Source: Rhizobium leguminosarum bv. trifolii WSM1325 (GTDB lineage: Bacteria > Pseudomonadota > Alphaproteobacteria > Rhizobiales > Rhizobiaceae). From it: DNA of 64,000 bases. Position numbers and translations under genes: made by a program. Positions within the stretch are counted from its first letter, which is position 1. Each line of letters starts with the position of its first letter. The notes below the pieces were generated by a model. The model was not told the origin of the DNA and searched no databases. It saw only the letters and a program-made list of their open reading frames with translations. Of the stretch, positions 12,298 through 21,875 are shown piece by piece. Location of the stretch: assembly GCA_000023185.1 (NCBI GenBank), contig CP001622.1, positions 4,130,501 through 4,194,500 on the forward strand. Direction: 5' to 3'.

Positions 12298-12902
12298 ACG
12301 ACACGCCGGAAAACACCGCCGCCAAGCCGCGCGGGCTGAGCCGTTACGCATTGGCGCTGCTGCCGCTCATCGTCTTCGGCGGCATCGCTGCCACGGCCGC
12401 AAAGATGCTCTACGACCAGGATTTCCATGGCAAGAACATCGCAGAAATTCCCTCCGCCCTGATCGGCACCAAGGCACCGGCGCTGAACCTGCCGCCTCTC
12501 GACGGCGCCAACCTGCCGGCGCTGACCGATGCGGCAATCAAGGGCAAACTGACCCTCGTCAACGTCTTCGCCTCATGGTGCCTCCCCTGCCGCGACGAAC
12601 ATCCGGTCTTGAAAGAACTGGCAAAGGACGGACGGCTGAATATCGTCGCCATCAATTACAAGGACCAGAGCGCCAACGCCCTGCGTTTCCTCGGCGAGCT
12701 CGGCAACCCTTTTCGGGCGATCGGCGTCGATCCGAACGGCAAGGCAGCGATCGACTGGGGTGTCTACGGCATTCCGGAAAGCTATCTGGTCGGGCCTGAC
12801 GGCACGATCCTCTACAAGCGCGTCGGCCCCTTCGACGATATCAGCCTGAAGGAAGGGCTTTTTCCAGCGATGGAAAAGGCGCTCGGCAAGCCGGCTTCGT
12901 AG
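12294..12902 (+). CDS. ccmG: Thiol:disulfide interchange protein CcmG/DsbE
   Basis: A 202-residue membrane-anchored periplasmic thioredoxin. A hydrophobic anchor lies at about residues 18-37. The active site WCLPC has Cys96 and Cys99, in the context [29 protein letters not shown] segment supplies the conserved cis-Pro and the CcmG-type acidic groove region. It reduces apocytochrome c thiols before heme ligation. It overlaps ccmD by four bases and ends the ccm operon; ccmE, F, H and I are not in the window. Convergent with DUF2585 at 12922. Confidence 0.95.
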   Translation: MNDTPENTAAKPRGLSRYALALLPLIVFGGIAATAAKMLYDQDFHGKNIAEIPSALIGTKAPALNLPPLDGANLPALTDAAIKGKLTLVNVFASWCLPCRDEHPVLKELAKDGRLNIVAINYKDQSANALRFLGELGNPFRAIGVDPNGKAAIDWGVYGIPESYLVGPDGTILYKRVGPFDDISLKEGLFPAMEKALGKPAS

Positions 12903-12921
12903 TTTCGTCTCCGGAAAAGCC

Positions 12922-13509
12922 TTAAAGCCCGCTCTGCCAGACCTTGATCGCCTCCACCGGCCAGATCAGCATGACAACGTTGAGCGTCAGGTTGTCGCGG
13001 ATCACGTAGCCAGTGAAAATCTCGAAGAAGATGGCGATCGCCACCGTGAGCGCCACCGGCGCGCGCCGCGCGAAGAAGAAGCCGACGCACATGAAGACGG
13101 TGTCCATCGCCGAATTCAGGATGCTGTCGCCGTAATAATCGAGCGCGATCGTTGCCGTGCGGTAGCGGTCGATGATGAGCGGCGAATTCTCGAGCAGCTC
13201 CCAGCCGGATTCGATGGCGAGCGCCAGCAGCAGCCTTGCCGCCAACGGCTTGCCGCGCAGGATGAGATGCGCGAGCCCGTAAAACAGGAAGCCGTGGATG
13301 ATGTGCGAGGGCGTATACCAATCCGACAGATGCTGCGAATTGCCGCTGGTATTGACCCCGCCCTCCCACAGCTTGACATAACCGCAGGCGCAGATCGGCA
13401 CGCGGCCCATCATATATTCGGCGGCAATCTGAATGATCAGAACCGCAAGGCAGGCGGCGAACCAAAAGGTCTGGTGTCTTACGCGGTATTCGGCCTCTGC
13501 AGCGCTCAC
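12922..13509 (-). CDS. DUF2585 / UPF0314 membrane protein
   Basis: A 195-residue integral membrane protein of the UPF0314 family, found almost only in alphaproteobacteria. Visible family stretches are [43 protein letters not shown] and [12 protein letters not shown], with four to five hydrophobic helices. Function is not known. The start is GTG 13509, overlapping the ispZ stop (GTGA), so it is translationally coupled as the last gene of the dapF-mtaB-ftsY-ispZ operon. An open frame continues upstream to 14034, but that part is antisense to the ispZ reading frame and unlike the family. Confidence 0.86.
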   Translation of the reverse strand: MSAAEAEYRVRHQTFWFAACLAVLIIQIAAEYMMGRVPICACGYVKLWEGGVNTSGNSQHLSDWYTPSHIIHGFLFYGLAHLILRGKPLAARLLLALAIESGWELLENSPLIIDRYRTATIALDYYGDSILNSAMDTVFMCVGFFFARRAPVALTVAIAIFFEIFTGYVIRDNLTLNVVMLIWPVEAIKVWQSGL

Positions 13510-14150
13510 TTCTCGCCTTCCGTTTCCAGGTTGATGCTGTGCTTCAGCACCAGCGGCATCTGCGCCAGCGTGAAGATGATGGTGATCGGCATCGTGCCCC
13601 AGACCTTGAAGGCGACCCAGGTACCGTCGGAAAAGTTGCGCCAGACGACTTCGTTCAGCACGGCAAGGAAGAGAAAGAAGATGCCCCAGCGAATGGTGAG
13701 CTTGCGCCAGCCCTCGGCATCGAGCTGGAAGGCGGCGTTGAAGACGTAGCCGAGCAGTGACTTGCCGAAAGCCAGTCCGCCGAGCAGCGCCACCCCGAAG
13801 AGCGCGTTGACGATGGTCGGCTTCATCTTGATGAAGGTTTCGTTCTGCAGCCAGATCGACAGCGAGCCGAAGATGACGACGACGATGCCGGATACAAAAG
13901 GCATGATCGGCAGATGGCCGAGCACGACCTTCGAAACGATCAGCGAGATGATCGTCGCCGCCATGAAGAGGCCGGTCGCGACGAACAGCGGTCCGCCCAA
14001 TTCGGAAAGAGCGGGAAACGTCTCCACCAGCCACTGGCCACGCAGATTGGCGAAGAAGAAGATCATCAGCGGCCCGAGTTCCAGCGCCAGTTTCAGCAGC
14101 GGATGATGCCGGTCGGCAGCAGACGGGGTGATATCGCTTTCGGTGCTCAT
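13506..14150 (-). CDS. ispZ: Inner-membrane septation protein A (YciB/IspZ family)
   Basis: A 214-residue polytopic protein of the YciB/IspZ family, with about five to six hydrophobic segments and family motifs [25 protein letters not shown] and [20 protein letters not shown]. In E. coli YciB links cell-envelope synthesis, septation and membrane integrity. It lies 75 bp downstream of ftsY and overlaps the next gene by four bases. The charged N-terminal extension of about 18 residues before the first helix is common in rhizobia. Confidence 0.92.
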   Translation of the reverse strand: MSTESDITPSAADRHHPLLKLALELGPLMIFFFANLRGQWLVETFPALSELGGPLFVATGLFMAATIISLIVSKVVLGHLPIMPFVSGIVVVIFGSLSIWLQNETFIKMKPTIVNALFGVALLGGLAFGKSLLGYVFNAAFQLDAEGWRKLTIRWGIFFLFLAVLNEVVWRNFSDGTWVAFKVWGTMPITIIFTLAQMPLVLKHSINLETEGEK

Positions 14151-14225
14151 GCGTTCTTCAAACCTGTTTTCCTGGAAACCTGTCGCGGCCTTGGCCTGCA
14201 GGCTTTTGGCGGCATATCTGTGGCA

Positions 14226-15827
14226 TCATTGCCCAAGTCCGGCAATGGCGTGGGCAAAATCCTCGGCCTCGAACGGCTCCAGATCCTCGACGCCCTCGCC
14301 GACGCCGATGAAATAGACCGGCAGCTTGTGCTTGGCAGAGATGGCAACAAGAATGCCGCCGCGCGCCGTGCCGTCGAGCTTGGTCATGATCAACCCGTTG
14401 ACGCCGGCGACGTTGCGGAAGATCTCGACCTGGCTGAGCGCGTTCTGCCCGGTCGTGGCATCGAGCGTCTGCAGCACAGTATGCGGCGCATCGGGATCGA
14501 GTTTGCCGAGCACGCGCACGATCTTCTCGAGCTCGGCCATCAGCTCTGCCTTGTTCTGCAGGCGGCCGGCGGTATCGACGATCAGCACGTCGCATTTTTT
14601 CGCCTTCGCCTGTTCGAAGGCATCATAGGCAAGGCCGGCGGCATCGGCGCCGAGTTTGGTGCCGATGAATTCGGAATTCGTCCGGTCGGCCCAGATTTTC
14701 AGCTGCTCGATCGCCGCCGCACGGAACGTATCGCCGGCGGCCAGCATCACCTTCAGCCCGGCGCCGGAAAGCTTTGCCGCAAGCTTGCCGATCGTCGTGG
14801 TCTTGCCCGTGCCGTTGACGCCGACGACGAGAATGACATGCGGCTTGTGCGAGAGGTCGAGCTGCAGCGGCTTGGCGACCGGCTTCAGGACCTTGGCGAT
14901 TTCGGACGCCATGATCCGGCTGACATCCTCGCCGGTGACATCCTTGCCATAGCGCTCAGAGGCGAGCGTGTCGGTGACGCGCATGGCGGTCTCGACACCA
15001 AGATCGGCCTGGATCAGCAGGTCCTCGAGATCCTGCAGCGTCTCGTCATCGAGCTTGCGCTTGGTGAAGAGCGCGGTGATCTGGCCGGTCAGCTGCGAAG
15101 AGGTGCGTGCAAGGCCATTGCGCAGGCGCTGGAACCAGCTGAGTTTTGGCTGCAGGACAACGGGCTCCGGCTCGACGACCTTCGGGCCGGTGGCAAAGCC
15201 TCTGGGGAGGATGGGAGAGCCAATCTCCGGTTCTGCCGCGGGGCTATCCCCCTCCGCCCTGCCGGGCATCTCCCCCACAGGTGGGGAGATTGGCTGGGAG
15301 GGCGAATCCAGCCCTGCATCATCCTCAGTCGGAATCTCTTCCGGCTCAGCCGGAACCTCTTCCGGAAGCTTTTCGACGATCTCTTCGAGGTCAGCCGGCT
15401 GTTCGAGCGCTCCGGTCTCCACAGGATCTGCCGCCTCGTGCGGGAGATGTTCCAGAGGGACAGAAGCGGGTATTTCCGCAACGGGTTCGGCGACCGCCTG
15501 GATTTCAGCTTCCGCCTCCGCCTCCGCTGCTGCCTCGGCTTCCAGCAATGAGAGCGGCACGACACCCATGTCGTTCAGCTGGTCGGCGGCGGGCAGGATT
15601 GAGGATTCGACATCATCTTCAGCAACCGCTGCTTCGACCCCGCCCTCGTCAATATCGGCAGCCGGTCCGCCGGCCGTATCCATTTCCTCGGCCAGCACCG
15701 GATCGTCGGCAACCGGCAGATCTTCGTCGCGCGAACGCGGCTCCAGCTCCCTTTCCACGGCCGCAGGCACAGGTTCTTCAGCCGGCTTGCCGAAGGTGAA
15801 GACCTTTTTGATGAAACTGAGCGCCAT
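14226..15827 (-). CDS. ftsY: Signal recognition particle receptor FtsY
   Basis: A 533-residue SRP receptor. Residues 1 to about 225 are the acidic A domain, rich in Glu, Ala and Pro, which binds membrane and translocon. The NG GTPase domain follows, with G1 GVNGTGKTTT, the DTAGRLQNK motif and TKLDGTARGG. FtsY docks the Ffh-ribosome complex at the membrane; ffh lies 3 kb away. Residues about 178-203 of the A domain are encoded by a 78-bp inverted-repeat element (15218-15295), inserted in frame. It is part of the dapF-mtaB-ftsY-ispZ operon, with 16 bp to mtaB. Confidence 0.96.
   Translation of the reverse strand: MALSFIKKVFTFGKPAEEPVPAAVERELEPRSRDEDLPVADDPVLAEEMDTAGGPAADIDEGGVEAAVAEDDVESSILPAADQLNDMGVVPLSLLEAEAAAEAEAEAEIQAVAEPVAEIPASVPLEHLPHEAADPVETGALEQPADLEEIVEKLPEEVPAEPEEIPTEDDAGLDSPSQPISPPVGEMPGRAEGDSPAAEPEIGSPILPRGFATGPKVVEPEPVVLQPKLSWFQRLRNGLARTSSQLTGQITALFTKRKLDDETLQDLEDLLIQADLGVETAMRVTDTLASERYGKDVTGEDVSRIMASEIAKVLKPVAKPLQLDLSHKPHVILVVGVNGTGKTTTIGKLAAKLSGAGLKVMLAAGDTFRAAAIEQLKIWADRTNSEFIGTKLGADAAGLAYDAFEQAKAKKCDVLIVDTAGRLQNKAELMAELEKIVRVLGKLDPDAPHTVLQTLDATTGQNALSQVEIFRNVAGVNGLIMTKLDGTARGGILVAISAKHKLPVYFIGVGEGVEDLEPFEAEDFAHAIAGLGQ
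15218..15295. repeat. 78-bp inverted-repeat element embedded in frame in ftsY
   Basis: The ends AGCCAATCTCC (15218-15228) and GGAGATTGGCT (15285-15295) are perfect 11-bp inverted repeats. Inside, ATCTCCCCCACAGGTGGGGAGAT is a second near-palindrome sharing the right arm. The length, 78 bp, is exactly 26 codons, and on the ftsY strand it reads as a Pro/Gly-rich insert in the flexible A domain. Confidence 0.7.
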
Positions 15828-15843
15828 GGGGATTCCGTGAAAG

Positions 15844-17118
15844 TCAGGCCGCTGCTGCGGCCGTCAATTGCATGTCGAGATGCTTGCCATTGTGGCCGGT
15901 GATCGTGACCGGCACAAGTTCGCCGGGACGAAGGCCGGGGGCTGCGACCAGCGTGAAGTTCTCCGTATGCGCCAGGCCGTTGTTTTCAACAAGCAGCCAT
16001 TGCCGGGTTCCGATCATCCGATCGAGATGGGATTGATGCAGCCTATGTCCAGCGGCGCGTAGCTTTGCGGCACGATCCTTGACCAGCGACCGGTCGAGCT
16101 GCGGCATGCGGGCGGCCGGCGTGCCCGGACGCAGACTATAGGGGAAGACATGCAGATGAGCGATATTGGCTTCTTCCGCCAATCGCACGGCATTGTCGAA
16201 CATCTCTTCGGTTTCGGTGGGAAAGCCGGCAATCATATCGGCGCCGAAGCTCATCTCGGGGCGGAGGCGGCGCGCATCCTCGATGAAACGCAACGCATCG
16301 GCGCGTAAATGCCGGCGCTTCATGCGTTTCAGGATCATGTCGTCGCCATGCTGCAGCGACAGATGCAAATGCGGCATGAAACGGGGCTCGTCGGCGATGA
16401 GATCCATCAGATGGGCATCGGCTTCGATGCTGTCGATCGAGGAAAGCCGCAGGCGGCGGATATCAGGGATCTGTTTCAGCAGCGTCTTGGCCAAAAGCCC
16501 GAGCGTCGGGGCACCGGGCAGATCGCAGCCATAGCTGGTGGCATCGACCCCGGTCAGCACGATCTCGCGATAACCGCCGTCGACCAGTTTGCGGGCTTGA
16601 TCGACGACGGCTCCCATCGGCACCGAGCGGGAATTGCCGCGGCCATAGGGAATGATGCAGAAGGTGCAGCGATGGTCGCAACCATTCTGCACCTGGATGA
16701 AGGCACGCACATGGCCGTCGATGTGCCTGACCATCTGCGGCGCCGTCGCCTTGACGCTCATGATGTCGTTGACGCGAAGTTTCTCTTCGGCCGAAACGCC
16801 GAAGTCCGGCAGGCCGCGATAAGAAGCGGTCGTCAGCTTTTCCTCGTTGCCGAGCACGGCATCGACCTCTGCCATCGCGGCGAAGGTTTGCTTTTCCGTC
16901 TGCGCGGCGCAGCCGGTGACGATGATGCGGGCATGCGGATTGTCACGCCGTGCCCGGCGGATCGCCTGGCGGGCCTGGCGCACGGCCTCGCCGGTCACGG
17001 CACAGGTGTTGACCAGGATGGCGTTGTTGAGCCCGGCCTTCTCAGCCTGCGCCTTCATCACTTCGGATTCATATGTGTTGAGGCGGCAGCCGAAGGTAAT
17101 GACCTCGATGCCGCTCAC
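15844..17118 (-). CDS. mtaB: tRNA t6A37 methylthiotransferase MtaB
   Basis: A 424-residue radical-SAM methylthiotransferase that converts t6A37 to ms2t6A in tRNAs reading ANN codons. The N-terminal UPF0004 domain supplies three cluster cysteines ([22 protein letters not shown]). The radical SAM motif CDHRCTFC follows. A C-terminal TRAM-like RNA-binding region ends the protein. The HxxSLQHGDD and FPTETEEMF stretches are typical of MtaB rather than MiaB or RimO. Start GTG 17118 overlaps the dapF stop (GTGA); the open frame further upstream (to 17238) lies in dapF and is rejected. Confidence 0.93.
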   Translation of the reverse strand: MSGIEVITFGCRLNTYESEVMKAQAEKAGLNNAILVNTCAVTGEAVRQARQAIRRARRDNPHARIIVTGCAAQTEKQTFAAMAEVDAVLGNEEKLTTASYRGLPDFGVSAEEKLRVNDIMSVKATAPQMVRHIDGHVRAFIQVQNGCDHRCTFCIIPYGRGNSRSVPMGAVVDQARKLVDGGYREIVLTGVDATSYGCDLPGAPTLGLLAKTLLKQIPDIRRLRLSSIDSIEADAHLMDLIADEPRFMPHLHLSLQHGDDMILKRMKRRHLRADALRFIEDARRLRPEMSFGADMIAGFPTETEEMFDNAVRLAEEANIAHLHVFPYSLRPGTPAARMPQLDRSLVKDRAAKLRAAGHRLHQSHLDRMIGTRQWLLVENNGLAHTENFTLVAAPGLRPGELVPVTITGHNGKHLDMQLTAAAAA

Positions 17119-18020
17119 TGCGCCTCCGCCTCTCGGGTACCCTCGCGCGACCAGAGACCGGTCGAAGGATCGACCCTGCCCGACCATTCCCATTCGGCCG
17201 GGCCGGTCATGATGACATGATCGTCGCGCTCGCGCCATTCGATGGAAAGCGTGGCCGGCGGCTTGGCGCTTGCCACATTGATCGTCACCTTGCGGCCGGT
17301 GCGGCCGGTGCGCGCAGCACTGACGGCAGCAGAACAGGCAGCCGAGCCGCAGGCAAGCGTCAGTCCCGCGCCGCGCTCCCAGGTGCGCGTCGTCACCGAT
17401 GTCGGCGACGTCACTTGCGCCAGCGTGATATTGGCGCGCTCGGGAAACATCGGATGGTTTTCGAGCAACGGTCCGAAGCGGGCGAGATCATAGGACATCA
17501 CGTCCCTGTCCACCCAGAAGATCGCATGCGGATTGCCCATCGACATTGCCGAAGGCGAATGCAGCACCGGCTTGTCGATCGGACCGATCTGCAACTCGAT
17601 GCGGCTGGTGTCGTGGAATTCTTCCGCCAGCGGGATCCTGTCCCAATCGAAGACCGGCCGGCCCATATCGACGGAGATCGTCCCGTCCTCGTGCTCGACG
17701 GCGTTGAGGATGCCGGCAACCGTCTGGAAGGTGAAGGCCTTCCTGCCGGTCTCGGCGGCAAGCGCCTGCACGACGCAGCGCGTGCCGTTGCCGCAGGCCT
17801 GCGCCTTCGAGCCATCGGAATTCAGGATATCGATGAAGGCATCGGTGCCTTCGGCCTTCGGATCATGGATCGCCATGATCTGATCGAACTCAGTCTGCGG
17901 ATCGGCATTGAGCGCCACCGCCGCCGCCGGCGTCACCTTGTCCGGCCGGCCGCGCATGTCGACGACCAGGATCTTGTTGCCAAGCCCGTTCATCCTCGCG
18001 AATTCGACCGTTGCGCTCAT
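17115..18020 (-). CDS. dapF: Diaminopimelate epimerase
   Basis: A 301-residue DapF that interconverts LL- and meso-diaminopimelate for lysine and peptidoglycan synthesis. The two catalytic cysteines are visible: Cys76 in ACGNGTRC and Cys224 in LACGSAAC. The N-terminus [12 protein letters not shown] and the [10 protein letters not shown] segment are also conserved. I prefer the ATG at 18020 (MSATVEF); an ATG three codons upstream at 18029 is possible. It is the first gene of a translationally coupled run with mtaB, ftsY, ispZ and DUF2585. Confidence 0.95.
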   Translation of the reverse strand: MSATVEFARMNGLGNKILVVDMRGRPDKVTPAAAVALNADPQTEFDQIMAIHDPKAEGTDAFIDILNSDGSKAQACGNGTRCVVQALAAETGRKAFTFQTVAGILNAVEHEDGTISVDMGRPVFDWDRIPLAEEFHDTSRIELQIGPIDKPVLHSPSAMSMGNPHAIFWVDRDVMSYDLARFGPLLENHPMFPERANITLAQVTSPTSVTTRTWERGAGLTLACGSAACSAAVSAARTGRTGRKVTINVASAKPPATLSIEWRERDDHVIMTGPAEWEWSGRVDPSTGLWSREGTREAEAQ

Positions 18021-18138
18021 GGGTATCATTCCGTCTGTCTTTCCGGTGTATATGGCGGAAATGCGAAGGAATTACCAGTGGGTGAGTGCCGGGCAGACGT
18101 TGCGGCCCGCCGACCCCTTCGAGGCAGCAGTTCGGCTT

Positions 18139-18342
18139 TTACCGCTGTGCACCGTCGGGATCGAAGGATGCAGCATGGGCTTCAACAATCGCTGCGGTGA
18201 TGACTTTTCTCAGCTCGTAGACCAGCGAGCGGGACCGCTTGCGATCCAGATCCTGTGCCGCCTTTGCAAGATTCAGGCCTTCGTTCAGGACAATATGATG
18301 GGCCCGCGCCAGCGCCCAGCTCTCAATATCAGCATTTAACAT
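18139..18342 (-). CDS. Small hypothetical protein
   Basis: A 67-residue soluble protein upstream of and co-oriented with dapF. I do not recognise a family. It looks helical, with an Arg/Lys-rich middle (KAAQDLDRKRSRSLVYELRK) and no membrane segment. The ATG at 18342 has a GGAGAT ribosome-binding site about 8 bases upstream. An in-frame ATG at 18363 lacks one, so I chose the inner start. Coding status is supported only by the good ribosome-binding site and the absence of anything else in the interval. Confidence 0.5.
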   Translation of the reverse strand: MLNADIESWALARAHHIVLNEGLNLAKAAQDLDRKRSRSLVYELRKVITAAIVEAHAASFDPDGAQR

Positions 18343-18363
18343 TCGATATCTCCGCCGATTCAT

Positions 18364-18639
18364 TCGGCATCAAGGATATTCACGAATCATTTTACAGGAC
18401 GCACTTAAGTAGAAAGTAGAATCATAAGCAGAATAATTTGCAACTGGCGTTGACAGCGAATTCGGCCGCCGGAGTGGCAATATTTATCGGCAAAACCTGA
18501 AACCCTGGCGGATTGCGCAAGCCAATACGTCGCTTTGTTTGCGTATGTACTTTTGCTGCAACCGTTGGATGAGGCGCCATCGGCCTCTCGTCACACGGCT
18601 TCTAAGAAGTCGGTCATGCGGTCATTTGTCCGCATTGCC
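18364..18639. other. Intergenic region between small gene and ffh promoter
   Basis: About 276 bp without a supported gene. It is AT-richer than its surroundings near 18380-18450. I see no tRNA, sRNA scaffold or conserved repeat in it. Confidence 0.4.
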
Positions 18640-18668
18640 TTGACTTTCGCGCGGCTTTCCTGTTTATC
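18640..18668 (+). promoter_or_regulatory. Candidate sigma-70 promoter for ffh
   Basis: -35 TTGACT at 18640-18645 and -10 TTTATC at 18663-18668, separated by 17 bp. It lies 189 bp upstream of the ffh start, giving a long leader that contains the hairpin at 18737-18765. Confidence 0.5.
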
Positions 18669-18736
18669 GCGCCCAATCCGCGACGAGCCACATGACTCCG
18701 AGCCGCCGACCGGGACCTTAAGATCCCGGAGGTCAA

Positions 18737-18771
18737 CACCCGACAGCGCGATGCGCCCTCGGGTGCTTTTT
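18737..18771 (+). promoter_or_regulatory. Terminator-like hairpin in the ffh leader
   Basis: Outer stem CACCCGA (18737-18743) with TCGGGTG (18759-18765) encloses an inner GCGC-GAT-GCGC hairpin and is followed by CTTTTTTG. It sits 85 bp before the ffh ATG and downstream of the candidate promoter, so it could act as an attenuator. It could instead end a short upstream transcript. Confidence 0.5.
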
Positions 18772-18856
18772 GGCTTTGCGTCTTGTTTTCGTCAAGGAAA
18801 AGCACGACGTTTCCGGGCAGGTAAGAACCCGCCCGAAACGTATCAAGGAAGAGCCG

Positions 18857-20434
18857 ATGTTTGAAAACCTCCAGGACCGACTTGGATCCATTCTGAATGG
18901 ACTGACAGGCCGTGGCGCGCTTTCGGAAGCCGATGTTTCCGCAGCGTTGCGCGAGGTTCGCCGTGCGTTGCTGGAGGCCGACGTCGCGCTCGACGTCGTG
19001 CGTTCCTTCACCGACCGCGTGCGTGAAAAGGCCGTCGGCGCCGAGATCCTGAAGTCGATCAAGCCCGGCCAGATGGTCGTCAAGATCGTGCATGACGAAC
19101 TGATCGAGATGCTGGGCGGCGAAGGCGTTGGCGTCGACCTTCATGCCGCTGCCCCTGTCGTCATCATGATGGTCGGCCTGCAGGGTTCCGGCAAGACGAC
19201 GACATCGGCGAAGATCGCCCATCGACTGACAACGCGCGAGAAGAAGAAGGTGCTGATGGCATCGCTCGACACGCGCCGTCCGGCAGCCCAGGAACAGCTT
19301 CGCCAGCTCGGCGCGCAGGCCAATATCGACACGCTGCCTGTTATATCAGGCCAGTCGCCGACCGATATCGCCGCCCGCGCCGTGCAGGCGGCGAAGCTCG
19401 GCGGCCATGATGTCGTCATCCTCGATACCGCCGGCCGTACGCATATCGACGAGCCCTTGATGGTCGAGATGGCAGACATCAAGAAGCGGTCGAACCCGCA
19501 TGAAATTCTGCTGGTCGCCGATAGCCTCACCGGCCAGGACGCCGTCAACCTCGCCCGCAGTTTCGACGAACGCGTCGGCATCACCGGTCTGGTGCTGACC
19601 CGCATGGACGGCGATGGCCGCGGCGGTGCCGCCCTTTCGATGCGCGCCGTCACCGGCAAGCCGATCAAGCTGATCGGCGTCGGCGAGAAGATGAGCGAGC
19701 TGGAGGAATTCCATCCTCGCCGCATTGCCGACCGTATTCTCGGCATGGGCGACATCGTCTCGCTCGTCGAGCGCGCGGCGGAGAACATCGACGCCGAGAA
19801 GGCGGCCGCCATGGCCGCCAAGATGGCCAAGGGCAAGTTCGACCTCGACGATCTCGCCGACCAGCTGCGTCAGATGCAGAAGATGGGCGGCATGGGCGGC
19901 ATCATGGGCATGATGCCCGGCATGGCCGGCATGAAGGACAAGATGGCCGCAGCCGGCCTCGACGACAAGCTTTTCGGCCGCCAGATCGCCATCATCCAGT
20001 CGATGACCAAGGCCGAGCGTACCAATCCCGACCTGCTCAAGCATTCGCGCAAGAAGCGCATCGCCGCCGGTTCCGGCACCGATGCCGCCGCCATCAACAA
20101 GCTTCTGAAGATGCACCGCCAGATGGCGGACATGATGAAGATGATGGGCGGCAAGGGCAAAGGCGGCATGATGAAGCAGATGATGGGCGGCCTTGCCGGC
20201 AAGATGGGGCTCGGCGGCGGCATGGGTGGCGGCATGCCCGATCTCTCGAATATCGATCCCCGACAGCTCGAGGCCTTGCAGAAGCAGGCGGAAGCGGCGG
20301 GGCTTGGAAAACCGGGTGGGGGCATGCCCGGTCTCGGCGGTATGCCGGGTGGTTTGTCGGGCCTCGGCGGCGCCAAGCTGCCGGGCCTTGGCGGTGGTTT
20401 CCCGGGATTGCCCGGATTGCCGAAGAAGAAGTGA
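18857..20434 (+). CDS. ffh: Signal recognition particle protein Ffh
   Basis: A 525-residue SRP54 GTPase. The N and G domains carry G1 GLQGSGKTTT, the DTAGRTHIDE motif and TRMDGDGRGG. The Met-rich M domain, which binds 4.5S RNA and signal peptides, starts around residue 320. Beyond the core there is an unusually long Gly/Met/Pro/Leu tail with repeated GGMPGL-like units, giving about 70 residues more than E. coli Ffh. ATG 18857 follows AAGGAAGAG. It starts a co-oriented block with chorismate mutase, rpsP, rimM, trmD and rplS. Confidence 0.97.
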   Translation: MFENLQDRLGSILNGLTGRGALSEADVSAALREVRRALLEADVALDVVRSFTDRVREKAVGAEILKSIKPGQMVVKIVHDELIEMLGGEGVGVDLHAAAPVVIMMVGLQGSGKTTTSAKIAHRLTTREKKKVLMASLDTRRPAAQEQLRQLGAQANIDTLPVISGQSPTDIAARAVQAAKLGGHDVVILDTAGRTHIDEPLMVEMADIKKRSNPHEILLVADSLTGQDAVNLARSFDERVGITGLVLTRMDGDGRGGAALSMRAVTGKPIKLIGVGEKMSELEEFHPRRIADRILGMGDIVSLVERAAENIDAEKAAAMAAKMAKGKFDLDDLADQLRQMQKMGGMGGIMGMMPGMAGMKDKMAAAGLDDKLFGRQIAIIQSMTKAERTNPDLLKHSRKKRIAAGSGTDAAAINKLLKMHRQMADMMKMMGGKGKGGMMKQMMGGLAGKMGLGGGMGGGMPDLSNIDPRQLEALQKQAEAAGLGKPGGGMPGLGGMPGGLSGLGGAKLPGLGGGFPGLPGLPKKK

Positions 20435-20450
20435 AAGGATCGCTTGCCCC

Positions 20451-20771
20451 ATGATTGATCCAAACGTCAAATCCCAGCTCGCGAGCTATCGTCAGTCGAT
20501 CGACAATATCGATGCCGCTCTCGTGCACATGCTGGCCGAACGCTTCCGCTGCACCAAAGAGGTCGGCGTGCTGAAGGCCAAATACAATTTGCCGCCGGCC
20601 GACCCGGCGCGCGAGGAATACCAGATCGAACGCCTTCGCCAGCTGGCGAAAGCCGCCAATCTGGACCCGGATTTCGCTGAGAAGTTCCTGAACTTCGTCA
20701 TCAAGGAAGTCATCCGGCATCATGAGCAGATCGCTGCGGATCACGCTGAACAGAGCGCTGCAGCCCGATAA
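20451..20771 (+). CDS. Chorismate mutase (AroQ type)
   Basis: A 106-residue all-helical AroQ-class chorismate mutase that converts chorismate to prephenate for Phe/Tyr synthesis. Family landmarks are the N-terminal [20 protein letters not shown] with the active-site Arg, [10 protein letters not shown] with the essential Lys, and a C-terminal [10 protein letters not shown] helix. It is a free-standing domain, with no fused dehydratase or dehydrogenase. It lies 16 bp after ffh and 49 bp before rpsP, so it is probably co-transcribed with translation genes, which is the rhizobial arrangement. Confidence 0.9.
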   Translation: MIDPNVKSQLASYRQSIDNIDAALVHMLAERFRCTKEVGVLKAKYNLPPADPAREEYQIERLRQLAKAANLDPDFAEKFLNFVIKEVIRHHEQIAADHAEQSAAAR

Positions 20772-20820
20772 CCCGTACCGCTCAAGAAAGCGGTCAAGAA
20801 AAGCCCAAGGAGTAAAGAAC

Positions 20821-21192
20821 ATGGCACTGAAAATTCGTCTCGCCCGCGGTGGTTCCAAGAAGCGCCCGTACTACCACGTCGTTCTCGCCGATGCGCGCAG
20901 CCCGCGTGACGGCCGCTTCCTCGAAAACCTCGGTTCCTGGAACCCGATGCTTGCCAAGGACGACGAGAAGCGCGTTCAGCTGAACGCCGAGCGCATCAAG
21001 CACTGGATCGAACACGGCGCTCAGCCGACCGACCGTGTTCTGCGCTTCCTCGATGAGGCCGGCGTTGCCAAGCGCGAAGTCAAGAACAACCCGGTCAAGG
21101 CAAAGCCCGGCAAGCGCGCCCAGGAACGCGCCGCCGAAAAGGCTCAGAAGGTCACCGACGCCGCCGCTGCTGCTGCAGACGCTGCGGAATAA
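20821..21192 (+). CDS. rpsP: 30S ribosomal protein S16
   Basis: A 123-residue bS16. The first 80 residues match the family ([49 protein letters not shown]). A C-terminal extension rich in Lys and Ala makes it longer than the 82-residue E. coli protein, as is usual in alphaproteobacteria. S16 is needed for 30S assembly. The gene has an AAGGAG ribosome-binding site and is followed by a strong hairpin with a T run at 21212-21245, so read-through to rimM may be limited. Confidence 0.97.
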   Translation: MALKIRLARGGSKKRPYYHVVLADARSPRDGRFLENLGSWNPMLAKDDEKRVQLNAERIKHWIEHGAQPTDRVLRFLDEAGVAKREVKNNPVKAKPGKRAQERAAEKAQKVTDAAAAAADAAE

Positions 21193-21211
21193 TCGCGACA
21201 TTCCCTTCGAG

Positions 21212-21245
21212 CGGGCGGCATGGCGACATGCCGCCCGTTTTCGTT
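21212..21245 (+). terminator. Terminator between rpsP and rimM
   Basis: Perfect 11-bp stem CGGGCGGCATG/CATGCCGCCCG with a GCGA tetraloop, followed by TTTTCGTTT. It begins 20 bp after the rpsP stop. Confidence 0.8.
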
Positions 21246-21305
21246 TCCAATCGCACGCACTTCGTTTATGAGAAACCTGTCTTTCGGCTTCACATGAAGG
21301 AACCC

Positions 21306-21875
21306 ATGACCAAGCTTGAAAACCCCGTTCTGATGGCGACGATCGGTGGCGCGCAAGGCCTCCGGGGCGAGGTGCGCGCCAAGGCCTATACGGCCGATCC
21401 CGGCGCGCTTGGCGATTACGGGCATCTGCACAGCATGGATGGCCGCAGCTTCGAAGTCCTCGAAATCCGCGAGATGAAGAATGTCGTCGTCGTCCGTTTC
21501 CGCGGCGTCAACGACCGCAATGCCGCCGAGGCCCTGAACGGGCTTGAACTCTATATCGAGCGGGACAACCTGCCGGACGAGGAGCTGGAGGACGACGAGT
21601 TCTACTATGCCGATCTCGAAGGGCTCGAGGCTCGCGACGACAAGGGTGTCAGTTATGGCACCGTCACCGGCGTGTTCGATTTCGGCGCCGGCGACCTGCT
21701 GGAACTCAAAGGTCCGGGCAAACGCCCGGTGCTGATCCCCTTCTCGGAAGCCTCGGTGCTGGAGATCGACCTCGAGGCCGGCACGCTACTGATCGATCCG
21801 CTGGCGGCGGGGCTGGTCGAAGATCCCGAAGAGCTTTCGAAATTCACTCCCGACAAGCCGAAAAAGAAGAAGTAA
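21306..21875 (+). CDS. rimM: Ribosome maturation factor RimM
   Basis: A 189-residue 16S rRNA processing factor that binds S19 and helps mature the 30S head. The N-terminal RimM domain shows the motif [11 protein letters not shown], and the C-terminal PRC-barrel shows [12 protein letters not shown] and [16 protein letters not shown] short basic tail ends in KPKKKK. ATG 21306 is chosen because the protein then begins six residues before the first beta strand; an upstream in-frame ATG at 21228 lies in the terminator. The stop codon overlaps the trmD ATG by one base. Confidence 0.95.
   Translation: MTKLENPVLMATIGGAQGLRGEVRAKAYTADPGALGDYGHLHSMDGRSFEVLEIREMKNVVVVRFRGVNDRNAAEALNGLELYIERDNLPDEELEDDEFYYADLEGLEARDDKGVSYGTVTGVFDFGAGDLLELKGPGKRPVLIPFSEASVLEIDLEAGTLLIDPLAAGLVEDPEELSKFTPDKPKKKK

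Noticed and set aside
13914..15551. 545-codon open frame on the + strand over ftsY and ispZ
   Set aside because: Antisense shadow; ftsY and ispZ on the minus strand have clear family motifs.
18364..18856. 4.5S SRP RNA upstream of ffh
   Set aside because: The conserved GGAA/AGCAGCCA apical features of SRP RNA are absent.
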